Shown here: piece after piece, positions 62,764 through 64,000 of the stretch | How the letters are laid out: every line of letters begins with the position of its first letter | How positions within the stretch are numbered: the first letter of the stretch is position 1 | From: Paenibacillus riograndensis SBR5 | GTDB lineage: Bacteria > Bacillota > Bacilli > Paenibacillales > Paenibacillaceae | DNA length: 64,000 nucleotides | Assembly: GCF_000981585.1 (NCBI RefSeq) | Contig: NZ_LN831776.1 | Coordinates: forward strand, 5,005,187 to 5,069,186 | Direction of reading: 5' to 3' | Made by a program: the position numbers and the translations under genes | The notes under the pieces: generated by a model | The model's database searches: none | What the model was told of the DNA's origin: nothing | What the model saw: the letters and a program-made list of their open reading frames with translations, nothing else

Positions 62764-64000
62764 CGAAGTCCTCCTTGCCCTTTATAGGAATGATAATGGA
62801 TACGGTAGTTCCTTCATTGGCAGCGCTATGGATTTGCAGCGTCATCTGCTCTCCGTAATACGTCCTCAGCATACGCATGACGTACGAGAATCCGATCCCA
62901 AGCCCGCGCCCCGCTACCCCGTCATCCGCGAGCAGCTCTGCGATTTGGGCCTCATCCATGCCGGTTCCGCTATCCCTCACACATAGCTGCACTTCCCCGG
63001 GGCCATGGGCCGTAATAATCACATCCACCCTGCCGTTGTCGCTAAGACCATGATAAATCGAGTTTTCCACCAGCGGCTGCAGCAGGAACCGGGGGACAGC
63101 TGCGTCCAGCACCGTCTCATCCGCCTGCACGTTGAACTCAAATTCATAGTCATAGCGGATGCGCTGCAGCTCCATATAATTGCGTATCGCTTCAATTTCC
63201 TCGCCGATCGTAACAATAATGCTCTGCTTGCCGAGGTTATAATGGAGCACCTTCACCAGCAGCGTGACCAGCTTGTCGATCTCCTTCTGGCCGTTCAGCC
63301 GGGCCAGCCATTGTACGGTATTCAGTGTGTTATGCAGAAAATGGGGGTTGATCTGACTGAGCAGCTTCTCGATTTCGAACTGGCTTTTCTGCTTCTCATT
63401 GCGGGCTACAGCCAGAATCAGCTCATTGACCTGATCCTTCATCTGCTGAAAGTTCATCAGCACGAAATCGAACTCTGCAACGTTCGTAAAAGCTACCGGA
63501 GCCGTTACATTCTCCGCCATCCGGATAATTTCGAGGTTCACCTTGCGCAAGGGGCCGTAGATCCTTTTCCAGATCAGCCAGGCCAGCAATCCGGCAAACA
63601 GCAGGGTCGAGAGGGCGAGCAAAATCATTTTGTAGAACCAGGAAGAGATTTCACTATTGAATACCGATTTCTTCACTGCGGCCACAAGCTTCCAGCCCTG
63701 CAGGCTCTCGTAGCGGAACAGATGATAGCCATCCAGCACCTCATGGGCAGGGCCCGTGCTTGCCCGGGCTGCTTCGACAACAGATGCAGGCAATTCGCCG
63801 TCAATCACATGAATATCTGTGTTATTCTGGTTGACCAGCAGATGATTCACCTGCATCCCGTAAGCCTGCGGATTGAAGATTTTGCGCAGCAGGCTGTAAT
63901 TCGTCTCCAGATAGATGTACAGCTCATGCTGTCCGTTCACACGCACGATCCGCCGCTCCGAAAAAACAACATTGTCGCCAACCGCGTACATCGTCCCGTG
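62756..64000 (-). CDS. sensor histidine kinase, YesM type (N-terminus outside window)
   Basis: The C-terminal 415 or so residues are in the window and the frame is open at the right edge. Visible are the end of an extracellular sensing region, a membrane helix (MILLALSTLLFAGLLAWLIW), a HAMP-like linker, the kinase core with LLSQINPHFLHNTLNTVQWL (phospho-His in PHF) and the ATPase with LQPLVENSIYHG, DSGTGMDE and GRGLGIGFSYVMR. The partner is the overlapping YesN-type gene. The first ATG inside the window is at 63991, but the true start lies beyond 64000. Confidence 0.92.
   Translation of the reverse strand, partial: HGTMYAVGDNVVFSERRIVRVNGQHELYIYLETNYSLLRKIFNPQAYGMQVNHLLVNQNNTDIHVIDGELPASVVEAARASTGPAHEVLDGYHLFRYESLQGWKLVAAVKKSVFNSEISSWFYKMILLALSTLLFAGLLAWLIWKRIYGPLRKVNLEIIRMAENVTAPVAFTNVAEFDFVLMNFQQMKDQVNELILAVARNEKQKSQFEIEKLLSQINPHFLHNTLNTVQWLARLNGQKEIDKLVTLLVKVLHYNLGKQSIIVTIGEEIEAIRNYMELQRIRYDYEFEFNVQADETVLDAAVPRFLLQPLVENSIYHGLSDNGRVDVIITAHGPGEVQLCVRDSGTGMDEAQIAELLADDGVAGRGLGIGFSYVMRMLRTYYGEQMTLQIHSAANEGTTVSIIIPIKGKEDFDD

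Overview
The window reads as chromosomal DNA of a Paenibacillus-like Firmicute. The reasons are purine-rich AGGAGG-type ribosome binding sites, frequent TTG and GTG starts, two YesM/YesN two-component systems beside LplA/B/C-type sugar ABC transporter genes, many large multidomain signalling proteins, an RsbW/SpoIIE-type partner-switching set, and long intergenic repeats between ordinary genes. No rRNA, tRNA or CRISPR array was seen. Species is not determined.

Layout. 1-2.0 kb: an Old Yellow Enzyme gene cut by the window edge, a probable TetR remnant, a small P-loop kinase, then a repeat-filled gap. 2.0-11.7 kb (minus): an amino acid permease, a giant kinase-ATPase-GAF-PAS-GGDEF protein with a membrane-protein partner, and an AlkZ-like winged-helix protein. 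11.9-22.2 kb: a carbohydrate locus in which a heparinase-type lyase, two permeases and a lipoprotein binding protein (minus) face a YesM/YesN pair and a TIM-barrel protein (plus). 22.3-26.5 kb: a VOC protein, a hybrid kinase with two kinase cores, and a CBS-domain protein. 26.5-30.7 kb (minus): an operon of SpoIIE-type phosphatase, RsbW-type kinase, chemoreceptor and STAS protein. 31-39 kb: methionine aminopeptidase, cysJI, a TetR regulator with a divergent alpha/beta hydrolase, an lspA-like gene and a DUF421 membrane protein. 39.2-43.5 kb: a 1.1 kb repeat-rich gap, a group II intron sitting just past a terminator, and an aldo/keto reductase. 43.5-48.8 kb (minus): a three-gene phosphorelay operon ending in c-di-GMP synthesis. 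49-50.7 kb: an ACT protein and its PFL-family partner. 50.7-55.5 kb: another repeat-rich gap, an ECF41-type sigma factor with its carboxymuconolactone decarboxylase-like partner and a recognisable promoter, and a complete IS1182-type element inserted in a dispersed palindrome. 55.5-59.5 kb: a DHA2 exporter divergent from a MarR regulator with paired operators, a YbaK-type deacylase and a second MFS transporter. 59.7-64 kb (minus): a second YesM/YesN plus lipoprotein set, cut by the window end.

Themes. Signal transduction dominates: five large sensor proteins, four response regulators, two GGDEF proteins and one partner-switching module. Three kinds of repeat need an explanation beyond the genes: a long repeat built from two direct and two inverted copies of a 20-bp word (three places), short palindromes in two clusters, and tandem repeats whose first unit contains the stop codon of a gene (three genes). 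I found no clearly new defence or biosynthetic system. The best leads are the chemoreceptor inside a partner-switching operon, the doubled -35 element of the ECF41 promoter, and the stop-codon tandem repeats.
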